Assembly: GCA_017518225.1 (NCBI GenBank)
Contig: JAFWVV010000052.1
Coordinates: forward strand, 1 to 64,000
Reading direction: 5' to 3'
Source of the DNA: Oscillospiraceae bacterium
Lineage (GTDB): Bacteria > Bacillota > Clostridia > Oscillospirales > Oscillospiraceae
Length of the DNA stretch: 64,000 nucleotides
Shown: positions 42,471 to 51,363 of the stretch, piece by piece
How positions within the stretch are numbered: position 1 is the stretch's first letter
How the letters are laid out: the number at the start of each line of letters is the position of its first letter
The notes under the pieces: generated by a model
Databases searched by the model: none
What the model was told of the DNA's origin: nothing
Seen by the model: the letters and a program-made list of their open reading frames with translations, nothing else
Position numbers and translations under genes: made by a program

Positions 42471-44050
42471 TTCTCGTACGCGATCTGAAAATCCCCGCCG
42501 GGACGCCGATGGAACAGCTCCCCGCGCTGGCGGCAAAAAAGCTTCGCATCTCCCCGCAGGCCATCGCAAGCTGGAAGCTCGTCAAGCGCTCGCTGGACGC
42601 ACGAAAAAAACCGGATATTTTTTACGTCTGCGCCATCGCCGTCGCCTTGTCCGTCGACGAGGATCGTCTGCTGCAGCGCAGCAAGGATAAAAACGTTCTG
42701 CGCTATGCGCCGGACCGCTATCAACTCCCTCCTGCGCCGCCGGACGCGCCGCGTCCGGTCGTCGTCGGCTTCGGCCCGGCAGGCATGTTTGCCGCGCTGG
42801 CTCTGGCGGAGGCCGGGGCGCGCCCCATTATCGTAGAGCGCGGGCAGGACGCACAGACGCGGCAGGCGGCCGTTGATCGCTTTCGCGCCGGCGGCGCGCT
42901 CGACCCGGAAAACAACGTACAGTTCGGCGAGGGCGGCGCCGGAACCTTTTCCGACGGCAAGCTCAACACCGGCACGCACGACAGGCGCATCCGCTTTGTG
43001 CTGGAGCAATTCGCCGCCCACGGCGCGCCGGAGAGCGTCTGTTACGACGCCAAGCCCCACGTCGGCACCGACGTGCTGGTGGGCGTGGTGCAGAGCATCC
43101 GGCAGCGTATCCTCGCTCTCGGCGGCGAAGTGCGCTTCGGCTGCCGGATGGAGCGGCTGATTTTGCGCGAGGGCGCGGTAGCCGGAATCGAGCTCGCTTC
43201 CGGCGAAAATATCGACTGCGAGCGTGTGATTCTTGCGATCGGACACTCCGCGCGCGATACTTTTGAAGCCTTACATACACAAGGGCTGCCGATGGAGCCG
43301 AAACCCTTTTCGATGGGCGTGCGCATCGAGCATCGCCAGCGGGATATTGACCGTGCGCAGTTCGGGCGCGATCGCGGCGAGGCGCTTCCTGCCGCAGATT
43401 ACTCCCTGAGCGTCCATCTGCCGGACGGACACAGCGCCTACAGCTTTTGCATGTGCCCCGGCGGCGAAGTCATTGCCGCCGCCTCCGAGACAGGCGGCGT
43501 TGTCACCAACGGCATGAGCCTGTCAAGGCGCGACGGAGAAAACGCCAACGCCGCGCTGCTGGTGAGCCTGCCCGTGTCAGATTTTCCCGAAACGGACGTC
43601 TTTGCCGGCATGCGCTGGCAGCGGCAGATTGAACAGGCCTGCTACGCCTGCGGCGGTGGAGATTACCGCGCTCCGGCGCAGCTCGTCGGCGACTTTCTCT
43701 CCGGACGGCCGAGCAGCGGCCCGGGCGGTGTTTTGCCCAGCTATCGCCCCGGCGTCGTCTGGTGTGATCTGCACGAGCTGCTGCCCGCGCGCATCACCGG
43801 GGTGCTGGCACAGGCGCTCCCGGCGCTGGCTCAAAAGCTGCCGGGCTTTGACGCGCCGGACGCCGTGCTGACCGCGCCGGAGACCCGATCTTCCTCCCCC
43901 GTGCGTATTCTGCGCGACGAGAGCTTTCAATCCGCCGTCCGCGGCCTCTACCCCTGCGGCGAGGGCGCAGGCTATGCCGGCGGGATTACCTCCGCCGCCG
44001 TGGACGGTCTACGCTGTGCGGAGGCTGTTCTCGACGCGCTGCACCGTTGA
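42467..44050 (+). CDS. FAD-dependent dehydrogenase, COG2509 type
   Basis: The 527 residues have a short N-terminal domain (about 1-85), then a Rossmann motif VVVGFGPAGMFAAL (about 98-111), NVQFGEGGAGTFSDGKL (about 146-162) and a C-terminal PCGEGAGYAGGI. This is a conserved family of unknown substrate in Firmicutes and Bacteroidetes. The ATG at 42467 overlaps the previous stop (ATGA). Its own stop codon overlaps the -35 of the next promoter. Confidence 0.9.
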   Translation: MILVRDLKIPAGTPMEQLPALAAKKLRISPQAIASWKLVKRSLDARKKPDIFYVCAIAVALSVDEDRLLQRSKDKNVLRYAPDRYQLPPAPPDAPRPVVVGFGPAGMFAALALAEAGARPIIVERGQDAQTRQAAVDRFRAGGALDPENNVQFGEGGAGTFSDGKLNTGTHDRRIRFVLEQFAAHGAPESVCYDAKPHVGTDVLVGVVQSIRQRILALGGEVRFGCRMERLILREGAVAGIELASGENIDCERVILAIGHSARDTFEALHTQGLPMEPKPFSMGVRIEHRQRDIDRAQFGRDRGEALPAADYSLSVHLPDGHSAYSFCMCPGGEVIAAASETGGVVTNGMSLSRRDGENANAALLVSLPVSDFPETDVFAGMRWQRQIEQACYACGGGDYRAPAQLVGDFLSGRPSSGPGGVLPSYRPGVVWCDLHELLPARITGVLAQALPALAQKLPGFDAPDAVLTAPETRSSSPVRILRDESFQSAVRGLYPCGEGAGYAGGITSAAVDGLRCAEAVLDALHR

Positions 44051-44075
44051 CGCGCCGACGTGCAAGTGATACAAT
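44047..44075 (+). promoter_or_regulatory. Promoter of the 70-residue protein
   Basis: -35 TTGACG (44047-44052), 17-base spacer, -10 TACAAT (44070-44075). The -35 contains the stop codon of the preceding gene. Confidence 0.75.
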
Positions 44076-44116
44076 AGACGCAGCAAATCCCCAAGGCTTT
44101 TCAAGGAGGTCTTCCC

Positions 44117-44329
44117 ATGGATTTCAGAAGTCTGACCGTCAAAGAATGCTTTGATAACCCCAAAACCGCCGCCATCGTCAAAGAGCTGGCGCCAAGCCTC
44201 ACGAAGTACCCGATCAAGCTTTTTAACAGAAAAAACTGCGGCGAAATCTTTGATCTGGTCGTCAGCAAAAAGATCCTCCCCGCCGAGGTGGCGAAGAAGA
44301 TCGAGGAAGAGATCAACAAGGTTTTATAA
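44117..44329 (+). CDS. Small 70-residue protein of unknown function
   Basis: The protein is basic, mostly helical in appearance, with no signal peptide or membrane helix, and has no domain that I recognise. It is very likely real: it has its own near-consensus promoter, a strong AAGGAGG, a typical N-terminus and a strong terminator 17 bases past its stop. A single Cys (FNRKNCGE) is present. It stands alone between a flavoprotein gene and convergent azlCD. Confidence 0.85.
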   Translation: MDFRSLTVKECFDNPKTAAIVKELAPSLTKYPIKLFNRKNCGEIFDLVVSKKILPAEVAKKIEEEINKVL

Positions 44330-44345
44330 GCCCATCCAATGACTT

Positions 44346-44385
44346 CGACCGGGAAGCAAAGGCCTCCCGGTCGTTTTTTCTTTTC
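44346..44385 (+). terminator. Terminator of the 70-residue protein gene
   Basis: Perfect 9-bp stem CGACCGGGA/TCCCGGTCG (44346-44354 with 44365-44373) followed by TTTTTTCTTTTC. Confidence 0.92.
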
Positions 44386-44389
44386 TTAT

Positions 44390-44695
44390 TTATCGCAGCA
44401 GCCATTCCACGGCAAAAACCACAGCGCAGCAAACGCCGGAAACCGCGACAAGATTGCCCTTCCAGAGCGCCACGGCGATCCCCGCCAGCAGCGCGGCGAT
44501 CCCCGCCGCCGGAACTGCGGTCGCCTCGACGATGGCGGGAAAAGTCATCACCGCCAGCGTGACGTATGGCACGTAATAGAGAAAGCTGCGCAGAAACCGG
44601 CTGCGAATCGGGCGGCGGATCAGCGTCAGCGGCAGTACGCGCACGGCATAGATCACCGCGAAGGCGACGAACACATAGATCATTTCACGCTTCAT
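44390..44695 (-). CDS. azlD: Branched-chain amino acid exporter small subunit AzlD
   Basis: The 101 residues with three to four helices match AzlD (VRVLPLTLIRRPI, then FLYYVPYVTLAVMTFPAIV). With AzlC it exports branched-chain amino acids and analogues. It overlaps the end of azlC by 11 bases. Confidence 0.9.
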   Translation of the reverse strand: MKREMIYVFVAFAVIYAVRVLPLTLIRRPIRSRFLRSFLYYVPYVTLAVMTFPAIVEATAVPAAGIAALLAGIAVALWKGNLVAVSGVCCAVVFAVEWLLR

Positions 44696-45434
44696 CGGCC
44701 GAGCCCTCCTCTTCCGTCTCTTTGCGCGGAAACAGCAGCGCCGCCGCAGCCGACAGCCCCACCGTCAGCAAAATGGTGCGTGTTCCCGCGCTCATGGCCG
44801 CCAGCAACGGCAGCGCGCCAAACAGCCAGCTGCAAAAGAAGCCCGCCAGCACGCAGCAGGCAATGGCCCGCTGCTTTTTTGCCGGGGGGATGATGATCGC
44901 AAGAAACATCCCGTAGAGCGCGACGCTCAAGGCGCTGACCACACGCGGCCCGAGCAGCAGCCCCAGGCGGATGCCCAGCGCCGTACCCAGCGCCCAGGCG
45001 GGCGCGGCGATAGCCACCGCGCCGTAGTAGTAGGCGGGCTTGAGCGGCCCCGGGCGCGAGACGGAGATGCCGAAAAACTCGTCCGTCACATAATTTCCGA
45101 TCAGCAAGCGGTGATAAAAGGGCATGTCCGGGCTCATCTTCTGACTGAGAGAGCAGCTCATCAGAAAATATCGCGCATTGGTAATCAGCGTAACCAGCGC
45201 CAGCTCCCAGTAGGCGGCGCGCGCGCCGATCAGCGTAAAGAGCGCATACTCGCCCGCCGAAGCGTTACACAGGGCGCTCGCCAGAAAGCCCTCCATCGGG
45301 CGCAGACCCACGTTTCGCGCGGCGATGCCCAGCGAAAAGGAGACGGCAAAATAGCCCAGCGCAATCGGAATGCCGTCGTGCATGCCGTTGAGAAAGGCGG
45401 CGCGACGGTTTTTACGCACAACCACAGTTTTCAT
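44685..45434 (-). CDS. azlC: Branched-chain amino acid exporter large subunit AzlC
   Basis: The 249 residues contain the AzlC signatures GIPIALGYFAVSFSLGI (about 21-37) and NARYFLMS, and about six to eight helices. AAAGGGG sits directly before the ATG, closer than usual. A promoter lies at 45464-45492. Confidence 0.92.
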   Translation of the reverse strand: MKTVVVRKNRRAAFLNGMHDGIPIALGYFAVSFSLGIAARNVGLRPMEGFLASALCNASAGEYALFTLIGARAAYWELALVTLITNARYFLMSCSLSQKMSPDMPFYHRLLIGNYVTDEFFGISVSRPGPLKPAYYYGAVAIAAPAWALGTALGIRLGLLLGPRVVSALSVALYGMFLAIIIPPAKKQRAIACCVLAGFFCSWLFGALPLLAAMSAGTRTILLTVGLSAAAALLFPRKETEEEGSADEA

Positions 45435-45463
45435 CCCCTTTGTCTTTTTTCACAACGACCTCG

Positions 45464-45492
45464 GTTATACCACATTCTTCCGTTTCTGGCAA
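45464..45492 (-). promoter_or_regulatory. azlCD promoter
   Basis: -35 TTGCCA (45487-45492), 17-base spacer, -10 TATAAC (45464-45469) on the minus strand. Confidence 0.7.
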
Positions 45493-45505
45493 GAGCCGTA
45501 TCATG

Positions 45506-45541
45506 AAAAGCGCCGCGCAATCGTATTTTGCGCGGCGCTTT
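45506..45541 (-). terminator. Terminator of the rluD-DUF2461 transcript
   Basis: A strong stem (AAAGCGCCGCGCAA with TTGCGCGGCGCTTT) right after the stop codon at 45544, followed on the minus strand by TTTTCATG. Confidence 0.85.
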
Positions 45542-45543
45542 GT

Positions 45544-46221
45544 TTATGCTTTTGCTTTCTCCGGTCTGCCGGCCTGCCAGGCTGCCCAGAAAAAGTCATG
45601 CAGCGGCAGGAGCTTTTCATAGCAGTCGGCCAGTAAAATCGGCATCCGCTCGTCGAAGAGCGCGCCGCCCAGATCATACTCCCAGCCCACGCTGAGACTG
45701 CGGCGGTTGTACCAGGGGTTGATGATCTCTCCGCGCTCTGCCTTGGGGCGTTTATAGGGCGTGCCCCAGAGCTGCCAGCCCTTGTCCAGCCCCGCAACAA
45801 GTCGCTCAAAGCGCGCAGGATTGGCGTCAATCGCGCGGCGAAGCGCGTTCATCATCTCCGCGTCCGCATCCCACCAGCCCAGACCGTAGCTGTAGGTCAC
45901 CGCGCCGATCTCAAACCAGTATGAGGGTCCCTGCGTATGACGGGAGCCGGTGTGCGTATTGAACCACAGATGATCCTTATAGGGACCGCGGCCGAACAGC
46001 CGCCGCGCATCGCGGTAAATGCGCGAAACATGCATCTCAAAGCCGTAGTCCGGAAAACGCTTTTCCATCTCCGCCAGGGTCTCTGCCGCCAGCACGCGTA
46101 TCGGCCGATTCAGCACCCGCTCAAATTCTTCCTTGTGCGCCAGAAACCAGGGGCGTTCGTTGTTGAAGCGCAGCTCCCACAGAAAAGCGCCGGCCTCCGG
46201 CGTAAATCCTTGAAATTCCAT
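45544..46221 (-). CDS. DUF2461 family protein
   Basis: The 225 residues match DUF2461: FLWELRFNNERPWF near the N-terminus, RIYRDARRLFGRGPYKDH (about 67-84) and the GxYxP-like central part. The family is widespread and its function unknown. I chose the ATG at 46221 over the upstream TTG. It lies 10 bases after the small membrane protein and ends the long minus-strand division block. Confidence 0.88.
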   Translation of the reverse strand: MEFQGFTPEAGAFLWELRFNNERPWFLAHKEEFERVLNRPIRVLAAETLAEMEKRFPDYGFEMHVSRIYRDARRLFGRGPYKDHLWFNTHTGSRHTQGPSYWFEIGAVTYSYGLGWWDADAEMMNALRRAIDANPARFERLVAGLDKGWQLWGTPYKRPKAERGEIINPWYNRRSLSVGWEYDLGGALFDERMPILLADCYEKLLPLHDFFWAAWQAGRPEKAKA

Positions 46222-46231
46222 GTGCAAATCC

Positions 46232-46432
46232 TTATTTTCTTTTCTTTGCCGCGTAGGCGAACATCCAGATCACGAGGACCACCAGCCCCGCGATCAGCGC
46301 GAGGCCGAGGATTGTGTCAAGCGCACCGGACGCGAGCGCAAAGACGCCGGAGATTAGCTTAACAGCCAAAACCACTACGGCGACAAGCACCAGCGCCACC
46401 AGCGCCACGGCAATCCAGCTTCCTTTTTTCAT
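46232..46432 (-). CDS. Small two-helix membrane protein
   Basis: The 66 residues hold two hydrophobic helices (about 6-30 and 37-60) and a basic C-terminus (AAKKRK). The ATG at 46432 overlaps the rluD stop (TGATG). GGAGGAGGG lies upstream within rluD. No function can be assigned. Confidence 0.75.
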   Translation of the reverse strand: MKKGSWIAVALVALVLVAVVVLAVKLISGVFALASGALDTILGLALIAGLVVLVIWMFAYAAKKRK

Positions 46433-47355
46433 CAAAGTCCCTCCTCCGGCCCCAGCTTCTGCAGAACCGTTTCAAAATAGTCCGGCAGCGGCGCTTCCAG
46501 GCACATCGCCTCGCCGCTCGTCGGATGGATAAAATGCAGACGCCTTGCGTGCAGGCACTGTCCTTCCAGCCCCTTGTCCGGCGACGGCGCGCCGTAAACC
46601 GCGTCGCCAAGCAGCGGATGACCAAGGCTCGACAGGTGTACGCGAATCTGGTGCGTCCGCCCGGTCTCCAGCCGGCAGAGCAGATGCGTATAGCCCCGGT
46701 AGCGTGCGAGCACCTGCCAGTGCGTCACGGCGGCTTTGCCGTTTTTCACGTTCACCGCCATGCGCTTGCGATCCGTCGGGTGGCGGCCGATGGGGGCGTT
46801 TACCGTACCGCTGTCGGCACGCATCGCCCCTCGCACAACCGCCTCATACTCCCGCCGCAGGCTGTGGTCGGCCAACTGCGCCGCCAGCGCCTGATGACTG
46901 CGGTCGTTTTTGGCGACGATCAGCAGCCCGGAGCTGTCCTTGTCAATGCGGTGGACGATACCGGGGCGTCTTTCGCCGCCGATGCCGGAGAGGGTGTCGC
47001 CGCAATGGTGGAGCAGGGCGTTGACCAGTGTGCCGTCCGGATGCCCGGGCGCGGGATGCACCACGAGCCCGCGCGGCTTGTTAATGACAATGAGCTCTGC
47101 ATCCTCATAGACCACGTCCAAGGGGATCTCCTGCGCCGTGAGCGGGATCTCCGCCACAGGCGGCAGGGAAACCGTATAGGCTGCCCCCGCCATGCTGCGG
47201 GTGTTTTTCTTGACAGGCTGCCCCTGGCACTGCACACGCCCCTCCTCCAGCAAGCGCTGGACAGCATTGCGGCTGCAGCCGGCTAAACAGCGCGCAAGGA
47301 GAGCGTCGATCCGCTCGCCGCTCTCCTGTGCGTATATGACAATTGTTTCTTCCAT
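46432..47355 (-). CDS. rluD: RluD-family 23S rRNA pseudouridine synthase
   Basis: The 307 residues have an S4 RNA-binding domain (about 14-70) and a pseudouridine synthase domain with the catalytic motif HRIDKDSSG (Asp at about 138) and GRTHQIRVH. It modifies uridines in helix 69 or related sites of 23S rRNA. It follows lspA by 3 bases, the usual partner order in Firmicutes. Confidence 0.93.
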   Translation of the reverse strand: MEETIVIYAQESGERIDALLARCLAGCSRNAVQRLLEEGRVQCQGQPVKKNTRSMAGAAYTVSLPPVAEIPLTAQEIPLDVVYEDAELIVINKPRGLVVHPAPGHPDGTLVNALLHHCGDTLSGIGGERRPGIVHRIDKDSSGLLIVAKNDRSHQALAAQLADHSLRREYEAVVRGAMRADSGTVNAPIGRHPTDRKRMAVNVKNGKAAVTHWQVLARYRGYTHLLCRLETGRTHQIRVHLSSLGHPLLGDAVYGAPSPDKGLEGQCLHARRLHFIHPTSGEAMCLEAPLPDYFETVLQKLGPEEGL

Positions 47356-47358
47356 GCC

Positions 47359-48405
47359 TTAGCGGAATTCGGCCAGGATATCCTCCAGGCTGAACTCTTC
47401 GGTCTCCGCAGCAGGCGCCGGAGCCGGGGTCGGCGCAGATGCCGGGGTAGACGCCGGAGCCGGGGCGGGCGCAGGCGCAGTTGCTTCCGGCACGAACGCG
47501 GGAGTCGGCTGCGGAAGCGCAGCGGCAATCGCCGCAGCCTTCTCGGCTTCGGCCTTTTCTCTGGCCTTGTCCCATTCGGCGAAGGGATTGTCGGGGTCGA
47601 CCACCGGCGCGCTCTCCTGCGGCGCTGCGGCAGCAGAGGCAGCCTCTCTTGCCTTTCTGGCCTTGTAGCGCTCATAGTCTTCCTCGTAACTGCGCTGCTC
47701 GCTCTTGCGGGGTCTGGCGGGCTCTTCGCGCTGGGTCTTGCCTGCGCGACGGCGCTGCGGGCGCTCGTCCTCTTCTTCCTCGTCCTCGTCCTCGTCGTCC
47801 TCGTACTCGTCCTCTTCTACACGGCGCGATTTTCTGCCCCAGCGGCGCTTCGGACGTTCGTCCTCTTCTTCCTCGTCCTCGTCCAGCTCATCCTCATATT
47901 CGTCCTCGTCATCATCGTAGTCCTCATCGCGATCCTTTTGTTTGCCGCCGAAGAGCACATAGAGGATGAACAGGATGCAGAACACCGTGATAAACACGTC
48001 GGCAACGTTGAAAATCGGGAAGTTAATCCGGAGCTTCTCCAGAAAGTCCAGCTTGACCATGTCCTGTACGCTGCCGTTGCTCATCAGACGGTCGATCGCG
48101 TTGGACAGGCCGCCAGCCGCAATGAACACCAGGCTCCAACGACCAAGCGAGCCCTTGACCAGATTGGTGGCGAGCGCAATGATCGTCAGCAGTGCGACGC
48201 CGCCGGCGATCGCGATGAAGAGAATGGAAGCGTTGCTGCCGGCCAAAAAGCCGAAAGCCGCGCCGTCATTCTGCACGTTCACCAGGCTGAGCACACCGTG
48301 AATCAACTCATAGGCTATAACTTCTCCCTGGATGTTCGTTGTCACCCAGAGCTTTGTCCACTGGTCCAAAACGATGACCAGCAGGGCAACGATAGCATAC
48401 AACAT
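47359..48405 (-). CDS. lspA: Lipoprotein signal peptidase LspA with long acidic C-terminal extension
   Basis: Residues 1-155 are a complete LspA with four helices and the catalytic aspartates in NAIDRL (D105) and NVADVF (D136), plus NDGAAFG. Instead of ending there, the protein continues for about 190 residues: two Asp/Glu blocks separated by RPKRRWGRKSRR-like basic patches, a charged helix, an Ala/Pro-rich stretch and a terminal EEFSLEDILAEFR motif. The tail lies on the cytoplasmic side by LspA topology. The ATG at 48405 follows AGGAGG. It cleaves signal peptides of lipoproteins such as the three encoded at 37-40 kb. Confidence 0.92.
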   Translation of the reverse strand: MLYAIVALLVIVLDQWTKLWVTTNIQGEVIAYELIHGVLSLVNVQNDGAAFGFLAGSNASILFIAIAGGVALLTIIALATNLVKGSLGRWSLVFIAAGGLSNAIDRLMSNGSVQDMVKLDFLEKLRINFPIFNVADVFITVFCILFILYVLFGGKQKDRDEDYDDDEDEYEDELDEDEEEEDERPKRRWGRKSRRVEEDEYEDDEDEDEEEEDERPQRRRAGKTQREEPARPRKSEQRSYEEDYERYKARKAREAASAAAAPQESAPVVDPDNPFAEWDKAREKAEAEKAAAIAAALPQPTPAFVPEATAPAPAPAPASTPASAPTPAPAPAAETEEFSLEDILAEFR

Positions 48406-48467
48406 ATCTTTTTCCTCCTGCCGTTTTTTCTGTCGGGCTGGTTTTTTGCGGGGATGTGTCTGCGCGA

Positions 48468-51266
48468 TCAGCCGGCGGCAAGCACCGCGGCGCAGCGCGG
48501 GCAAAGACCCGTCTCGGCGTCCGCTTCCGTGGAATGCATCCAGCAGCGCGGGCATTTGACGCCCGGCGCCTCCGTTACAGCGATTGCAAGACCGGAAACG
48601 TTCCCTCCCTCGCCGCGCACCGCGTCCTCCGCCGAGTCCTCCTCAGCGATCAGACAGCGCGAAACGATGAACAGCTCGGCCAAATTCATGCTCTCCACCG
48701 CGCGCAGACGTTCCCGCGCCTGCTCACTGCGCGCAACAAGCGTCACCGCCGCCTCCAGCGGCTTGCCGATGCGCTTGGCGGCGCGCGCCGCCTCCAGCAC
48801 GCCGTTGACGTCGCCGCGCAGGGCGATCAGCGTCTCCCAGCGGCTCAGCTCGTCGGCATCCAGCGCATAGTCAGCAAAGGGCTTGTTCATCTCATTGAAT
48901 ACGACGTTGCGCGCATCGTCGCACGCGCGATGCGGCATCGCCTGCCAGATCTCATCGCAGGTAAAGGCGAGAATCGGCGCAAACATCTTCGTCATGCTGT
49001 CCAGGATCAGCCAAAGCGCAGTCTGCGCGCTGCGGCGCTGCAGAGAGCTTCTCTCTTCACAGTACAACCGATCCTTGATAATGTCAAGATAAAAACTGGA
49101 AAGTTCTACAACACAGAAGTCGTTGATCGCGTGAGAGACCACGTGGAACTCGTAGCGATCATAGGCCTCCGCGACCTTTTGAATCAGCTCGTTGAGCTTG
49201 GTGACCGCCCAGCGGTCGAGCGGCAGCATCTCATCCGCAGGCACCAGCGCGTTGGGATCAAAGCCGTCGAGATTGCCCAGGCAGTAGCGGGCAGTATTGC
49301 GGAATTTCAGATAATTCTGGCTCAGCTGCTTGAAAATTTCCTTCGAGCAGCGCACGTCCACGTGGTAGTCGGCCGATCCCGCCCAGAGCCGGATCATATC
49401 TGCGCCGAATTCCTTGATGATATCGGCGGGATCCACGCCGTTGCCGAGGGACTTATGCATCGCCTTGCCCTCGCCGTCCACCGTCCAGCCGTGGGTGAGG
49501 CATTCGCGGTAGGGCGCGGTCTGCTCCCCGGCGCCGACGGCTGTCAGCAGCGAGCTCTGGAACCAGCCGCGGTACTGGTCGCCGCCCTCCATATACATAT
49601 CCGCCGGCCAGAAGCCCTGGTCGCGGCGCATCGCGGCGAAGTGCGTGGAGCCGGAGTCAAACCAGCCGTCAAGGGTGTTGGTCTCCTTGCTGAAGTGTCT
49701 GCCGCCGCAGTGCGGACAGACAAAACCCTCCGGCAGCAGCGCGGCTGCCTCGCGGTCAAACCAGGCGTTGCTGCCCTCGCGCTCGAAAATCTGCGCGACG
49801 GACTCGATGCTCTCCTCCGTGCAGACGGGCTGCTTGCAGTCCTCGCAGTAGAACACCGGGATCGGCAAACCCCAGCGGCGCTGGCGAGAGATGCACCAGT
49901 CGCTGCGCTCGCGGATCATCGCGGCCATGCGCTCCTTGCCCCAGGCCGGCAGCCATTTGACCTGCTCCGAGGCCTTGACGGCTGCATCCTTAAAGGAATC
50001 CACCGAGCAAAACCACTGCGGCGTCGCGCGGAAGATGATCGGATGCTTGCAGCGCCAGCAGTGCGGATAGCTGTGCAGGATGTTCTCCGAAGCAAAAAGC
50101 ACCCCAAGCTCTTTCATATCCGCCAGAATGACCGGATTGGATTCCTCGGTCTTCAGTCCGGCGTACTTGCCGGCATAGTCGGTGTGGCGCCCCTGATCGT
50201 CCACGGGCACGACCATCTCAATGCCATAGCGCGTGCAGGTGTTGTAGTCGTCCGCGCCGAATCCGGGCGCCGTATGCACGAGACCCGTGCCGCTGTCCAT
50301 GGTGACGTAGTCGGCCAGCATGACCAGACTGGTCTTGGGCAGGAAGGGGTGATCGGCCAGCATATACTCGAAGAAGCTGCCCTCGTGGGTTTCTACGATT
50401 TCCCAGCTTTCGACGCCGCCGGCTTTCATGACACGTTCGACCAGCGCCTCCGCCACGACGAGCATATCCCCGTTGGGAAGCTTCGCAATGACGTAGTTAT
50501 CCGCCGGGGAGAGGGCAATGCCGAGGTTACCGGGCAGCGTCCATGTGGTAGTCGTCCAGATCAGGAAGAAAAGCTTCGCGCGATCCAGATGGCCCAGCTT
50601 GCCCTTATCGTCGTGCAGCGGGAATTTCACGTAGACCGTGGTGACGGGATCGTCCTGATACTCGATCTCCGCCTCGGCCAGCGCGGTCTCGTCGTGGGGG
50701 CACCAGTAGACAGGTTTGAAGCCTTTATAGATATGCCCGCCGCGGAACATGCGCCCGAACACGCGAACCTCCTCCGCCTCAAAGCCCTTGTCCATCGTGC
50801 GGTAGGGATGCTCCCAGTCGCCGATCACGCCGAGGCGCATGAAGCCCGCTTTTTGCTTTTGCACGTATTTTTCCGCATAGTCATGGCAGGCCGTGCGGAA
50901 ATCCGCGTCGCTCATGGCCTTGTGGTTGAGCTTCTGCTCCTTGATAATGGCGCTCTCGATCGGCATGCCATGGTTGTCCCAGCCGGGAATAAAAGGCGTA
51001 TAGCGCCCGCGCATGGCATAGGAACGAACAATGAAATCCTTGATCGTCTTGTTCAGCGCATGGCCCATGTGGATGTTGCCGTTGGAAAACGGCGGGCCGT
51101 CATGCAGGGAAAACCGGGGCTTGCCCTCGTTTTTCTTTAAAAGCTCATGATAGATGTCCTGCTCCTGCCAGCGCGCAAGCATGTCCGGCTCCCGCAGGGG
51201 CAGCCCGGCACGCATCGGAAACGTCGTCTGCGGCAGGTTCAGCGTCGTATTATAGTCTTTGGCCAT
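48468..51266 (-). CDS. ileS: Isoleucine-tRNA ligase
   Basis: The 932 residues contain GNIHMGHALNK (HIGH motif, about 60-70), the editing domain insertion, the WCISRQRRWG region and a C-terminal zinc site (CPRC and CPRC). The second class I motif reads AMHKSLGN rather than KMSKSLGN, a variant known in some Clostridia. I chose the ATG at 51266 with AGGAG upstream rather than the TTG at 51314. There is no room for a T-box; the gene seems to be fed from upstream division genes. Confidence 0.95.
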   Translation of the reverse strand: MAKDYNTTLNLPQTTFPMRAGLPLREPDMLARWQEQDIYHELLKKNEGKPRFSLHDGPPFSNGNIHMGHALNKTIKDFIVRSYAMRGRYTPFIPGWDNHGMPIESAIIKEQKLNHKAMSDADFRTACHDYAEKYVQKQKAGFMRLGVIGDWEHPYRTMDKGFEAEEVRVFGRMFRGGHIYKGFKPVYWCPHDETALAEAEIEYQDDPVTTVYVKFPLHDDKGKLGHLDRAKLFFLIWTTTTWTLPGNLGIALSPADNYVIAKLPNGDMLVVAEALVERVMKAGGVESWEIVETHEGSFFEYMLADHPFLPKTSLVMLADYVTMDSGTGLVHTAPGFGADDYNTCTRYGIEMVVPVDDQGRHTDYAGKYAGLKTEESNPVILADMKELGVLFASENILHSYPHCWRCKHPIIFRATPQWFCSVDSFKDAAVKASEQVKWLPAWGKERMAAMIRERSDWCISRQRRWGLPIPVFYCEDCKQPVCTEESIESVAQIFEREGSNAWFDREAAALLPEGFVCPHCGGRHFSKETNTLDGWFDSGSTHFAAMRRDQGFWPADMYMEGGDQYRGWFQSSLLTAVGAGEQTAPYRECLTHGWTVDGEGKAMHKSLGNGVDPADIIKEFGADMIRLWAGSADYHVDVRCSKEIFKQLSQNYLKFRNTARYCLGNLDGFDPNALVPADEMLPLDRWAVTKLNELIQKVAEAYDRYEFHVVSHAINDFCVVELSSFYLDIIKDRLYCEERSSLQRRSAQTALWLILDSMTKMFAPILAFTCDEIWQAMPHRACDDARNVVFNEMNKPFADYALDADELSRWETLIALRGDVNGVLEAARAAKRIGKPLEAAVTLVARSEQARERLRAVESMNLAELFIVSRCLIAEEDSAEDAVRGEGGNVSGLAIAVTEAPGVKCPRCWMHSTEADAETGLCPRCAAVLAAG

Positions 51267-51316
51267 GGTCGTCTTGTCTCCTGCTTCTTGCTTGATAGCT
51301 TGATATAAACTCAAGA

Positions 51317-51343
51317 ACGGGGCGCGCGCGTTTGCGCCCGCCC
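51317..51343 (-). terminator. GC-rich hairpin between divIVA and ileS
   Basis: Arms GGGGCGGGCGC and GCGCGCGCCCC pair with one mismatch around a short loop. Only a weak T-rich stretch follows, so it may reduce rather than stop read-through into ileS. Confidence 0.5.
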
Positions 51344-51363
51344 CGCATCATTTGTTTTTTGTC

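Noticed and set aside
48456..51140. 894-codon plus-strand frame over ileS
   Set aside because: It mirrors the ileS codons and shows no domain.
51267..51363. T-box riboswitch before ileS (also considered before gltX and trpS)
   Set aside because: The intergenic regions are too short, and no T-box sequence or specifier stem-loop is visible.
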